Below, one piece after another: positions 62,812-64,000 of a DNA stretch of 64,000 bases. How positions within the stretch are numbered: position 1 is the stretch's first letter; every line of letters starts with the position of its first letter. The stretch lies in the NCBI GenBank assembly GCA_008012315.1, contig SSEL01000006.1, forward strand, positions 203,530-267,529. Reading direction: 5' to 3'. A model generated the notes under the pieces. It ran no database searches, was not told the origin of the DNA, and worked only from the letters and a program-made list of their open reading frames with translations. The translations under genes were made by a program, and so were the position numbers. The stretch is from Rhodospirillaceae bacterium (GTDB lineage: Bacteria > Pseudomonadota > Alphaproteobacteria > Dongiales > Dongiaceae).

Positions 62812-62862
62812 ATGTTACTAACCGGTACGTTCCACGCCAAAATACGTACCGATCGGTAACAT
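62812..62862. promoter_or_regulatory. TetR-type operator between MFS and TetR genes
   Basis: ATGTTACTAACCGGTACGT (62812-62830) and ACGTACCGATCGGTAACAT (62844-62862) are inverted copies matching at 16 of 19 positions around a 13-bp spacer. The right half contains the perfect palindrome TACCGATCGGTA (62847-62858). It lies between the divergent start codons. Confidence 0.8.
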
Positions 62863-62888
62863 CGTCAAGCGGAATTTGTACCCGCGCG

Positions 62889-63557
62889 ATGAACGAGACA
62901 GAGGGCCAGGCTACCTTGGCGATTGAAAAATTGAAGACAGATCAAAAGGATGGCGAATCTGCTGCGGTGCCGGCGGTGAACCCGGGCGGCAAGAAAATGC
63001 GCGCCGCCGATCGCATCCGGGAAACCGCCCGCGCCCTGTTCTACCGTGATGGCATCCGTGCCGTCGGCGTCGATGAGATCGTCACCCAGGCCGGCGTCAC
63101 CAAGCCCAGCCTCTATCGCAGCTTCGCCTCAAAGGACGAATTGGCCGCCGCCTATCTGCGCGATTACGACGCCGAATTCTGGCAGCGCTTCGATCACTGC
63201 GTCGCCCTGCATCCGGGCGATGCCAAGGCGCAGTATCTCGAATATGTGCGCGGCCTGGGCAAGCGGGCCAGCCGCGACGGCTATCGCGGCTGCGGCCTCA
63301 CCAATGCCGCCGTCGAATATCCGGCCTCCGATCATCCGGCGCGTCACGTTGCGCATGACCACAAGGTTGAATTGCGCCGCCGCCTGCGTGCCATGGCGAA
63401 AGAAATGGGCGCCCGCGACCCCGACAAGCTCGGCGATGGCTTGCTGTTGCTGCTCGAAGGCACCTATGCCTCCGGCCAGCTCTTCGGCGATGACGGCCCG
63501 GCCTCAGCCCTGGCCGAGATCGCCGAACGGTTGATCGATGCCAGCCGGGCAAAGTAA
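62889..63557 (+). CDS. TetR family regulator
   Basis: 222 aa from ATG 62889. The HTH region is ADRIRETARALFYRDGIRAVGVDEIVTQAGVTKPSLYRSFASKDELAAAYLRDYDAEF. The C-terminal ligand domain follows (GCGLTNAAVEYPASDHPARH, LLLLLEGTYASGQLFGDDGP). The frame is open further 5', but no ribosome site supports a longer start. It probably represses itself and the divergent MFS transporter through the palindromic site at 62812. Confidence 0.92.
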   Translation: MNETEGQATLAIEKLKTDQKDGESAAVPAVNPGGKKMRAADRIRETARALFYRDGIRAVGVDEIVTQAGVTKPSLYRSFASKDELAAAYLRDYDAEFWQRFDHCVALHPGDAKAQYLEYVRGLGKRASRDGYRGCGLTNAAVEYPASDHPARHVAHDHKVELRRRLRAMAKEMGARDPDKLGDGLLLLLEGTYASGQLFGDDGPASALAEIAERLIDASRAK

Positions 63558-63695
63558 TCACCCGTTCGACATCACCGCACGCCGTTGACCGTCGCTGCAC
63601 CTTGCTTGGCGAAAGCGAGATTGTAGTTGTACGAGATCGGTGATGCGAAGCGGTGCCGTCAGTCATCGCCATTGCCAGCCCCAAACACCCTTGTC

Positions 63696-63828
63696 ACCCT
63701 CGGACTTGATCCGAGGGTCCATCGGAGAGACTGACGTATGCCGTGCCTGGGGCGCGTGATGCTGGTGTTTGTCGCGCAGGATGGGTTTGCGCTGTTGTTG
63801 CCGTGACCTTCGGATCGAGTCCGAGGGT
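63696..63828. repeat. Two copies of the dispersed palindromic repeat
   Basis: ACCCTCGGACTTGATCCGAG (63696-63715, arm closing at 63718) and a variant at 63806-63828 each form a GACC/GGTC-type hairpin with 8-9-bp arms. They match the copies at 1881-1963. Confidence 0.7.
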
Positions 63829-63880
63829 TGTCTGATGAAATGGGTTTAAACTTGGCGCTGAAGTTTTTTAAGCTTTGAGT

Positions 63881-63912
63881 GCTGAAGCGGGGGCGGCCGC
63901 CCCCGCTTCAGC
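63881..63912. repeat. Perfect 32-bp palindrome
   Basis: GCTGAAGCGGGGGCGG is followed with no spacer by CCGCCCCCGCTTCAGC. All 16 bases of each arm pair. The centre is GCGGCCGC. As RNA it would be a very stable hairpin, so it may be a terminator or a protein-binding or recombination site. Confidence 0.9.
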
Positions 63913-64000
63913 GGTGGCAGGCAATCGTCCGAGGGACGGGTGAACCACCCGCTGTCATCTAGGTTCCTGCCACCTACTTGTGCACGCTTGAAGAGTTGAA

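Larger units (their letters stand above)
63558..64000. other. Gene-free right end with palindromic repeats
   Basis: 443 bp to the window edge. It contains two copies of the dispersed repeat and a perfect palindrome, listed separately. No coding region is supported. Confidence 0.55.

Noticed and set aside
61605..62888. TetR frame extended 1.3 kb upstream
   Set aside because: The extension is antisense to the MFS transporter; the TetR HTH starts soon after ATG 62889.

Overview
The window looks like the chromosome of a GC-rich alphaproteobacterium, probably of the Rhodospirillales type. The reasons are the quinoprotein-associated gene set, the cobalamin-riboswitch-controlled cbtBA pair, many short alphaproteobacterial families (DUF3606-like, SHOCT lipoproteins, FixJ-like and MASE4 signalling proteins) and the GC-rich codon use of the flanks. 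This placement is inference; no rRNA or tRNA gene was seen.

Region 1 (about 0.6-8.7 kb) is an accessory cluster of the kind that accompanies PQQ-dependent alcohol dehydrogenases. It holds a small secreted Cys protein, a SoxYZ-like carrier, a SoxH-like zinc metallohydrolase, a class I cytochrome c, a periplasmic binding-like protein, a YVTN beta-propeller, an ABC-2 ATPase/permease pair and a secreted helical protein. The quinoprotein dehydrogenase itself is not in the window. Region 2 (8.8-10.4 kb) is a cobalamin riboswitch followed by cbtB and cbtA (cobalt uptake) and a strong terminator. Region 3 (10.4-15 kb) holds small conserved hypothetical genes, a DUF3828-like protein, a 2-hydroxyacid dehydrogenase and two related small proteins.

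Region 4 (about 15-39.1 kb) looks like a decayed accessory island. Its edges are broken genes (DUF3606 and phospholipase D fragments on the left, an IS3 transposase remnant and a headless MltF-like transglycosylase on the right). It has long gene-poor gaps and visibly lower GC. Intact genes include an AlkB homologue coupled to a small helical protein, AraC and LysR regulators, a patatin-like lipase next to acetoacetate decarboxylase, a DUF417 membrane protein with an alpha/beta hydrolase and a dead peroxiredoxin, and an outer-membrane porin. A signalling block follows: a winged-helix/NTPase regulator, a GAF-PAS histidine kinase, a FixJ-like regulator, a lone receiver, a sigma-factor region 4 remnant and a MASE4 kinase. 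Two places in this block share the same bipartite operator-like element with identical internal spacing.

Region 5 (39.2-64 kb) returns to ordinary GC-rich chromosome. It holds an ArsR/SRPBCC/GST operon with tandem operator palindromes and a VOC/YCII/SRPBCC group, then a sensor kinase, a chemoreceptor, a LysR/TauE pair and tandem SHOCT lipoproteins. After these come a molybdenum hydroxylase (IorAB-like), a DOPA-dioxygenase-like protein, a DinB-like protein, an S24-like regulator, a secreted repeat protein, two paralogous lipoproteins and two paralogous small proteins. A TetR/MFS divergent pair with a clear operator follows. The right end carries dispersed palindromic repeats and a perfect 32-bp palindrome.
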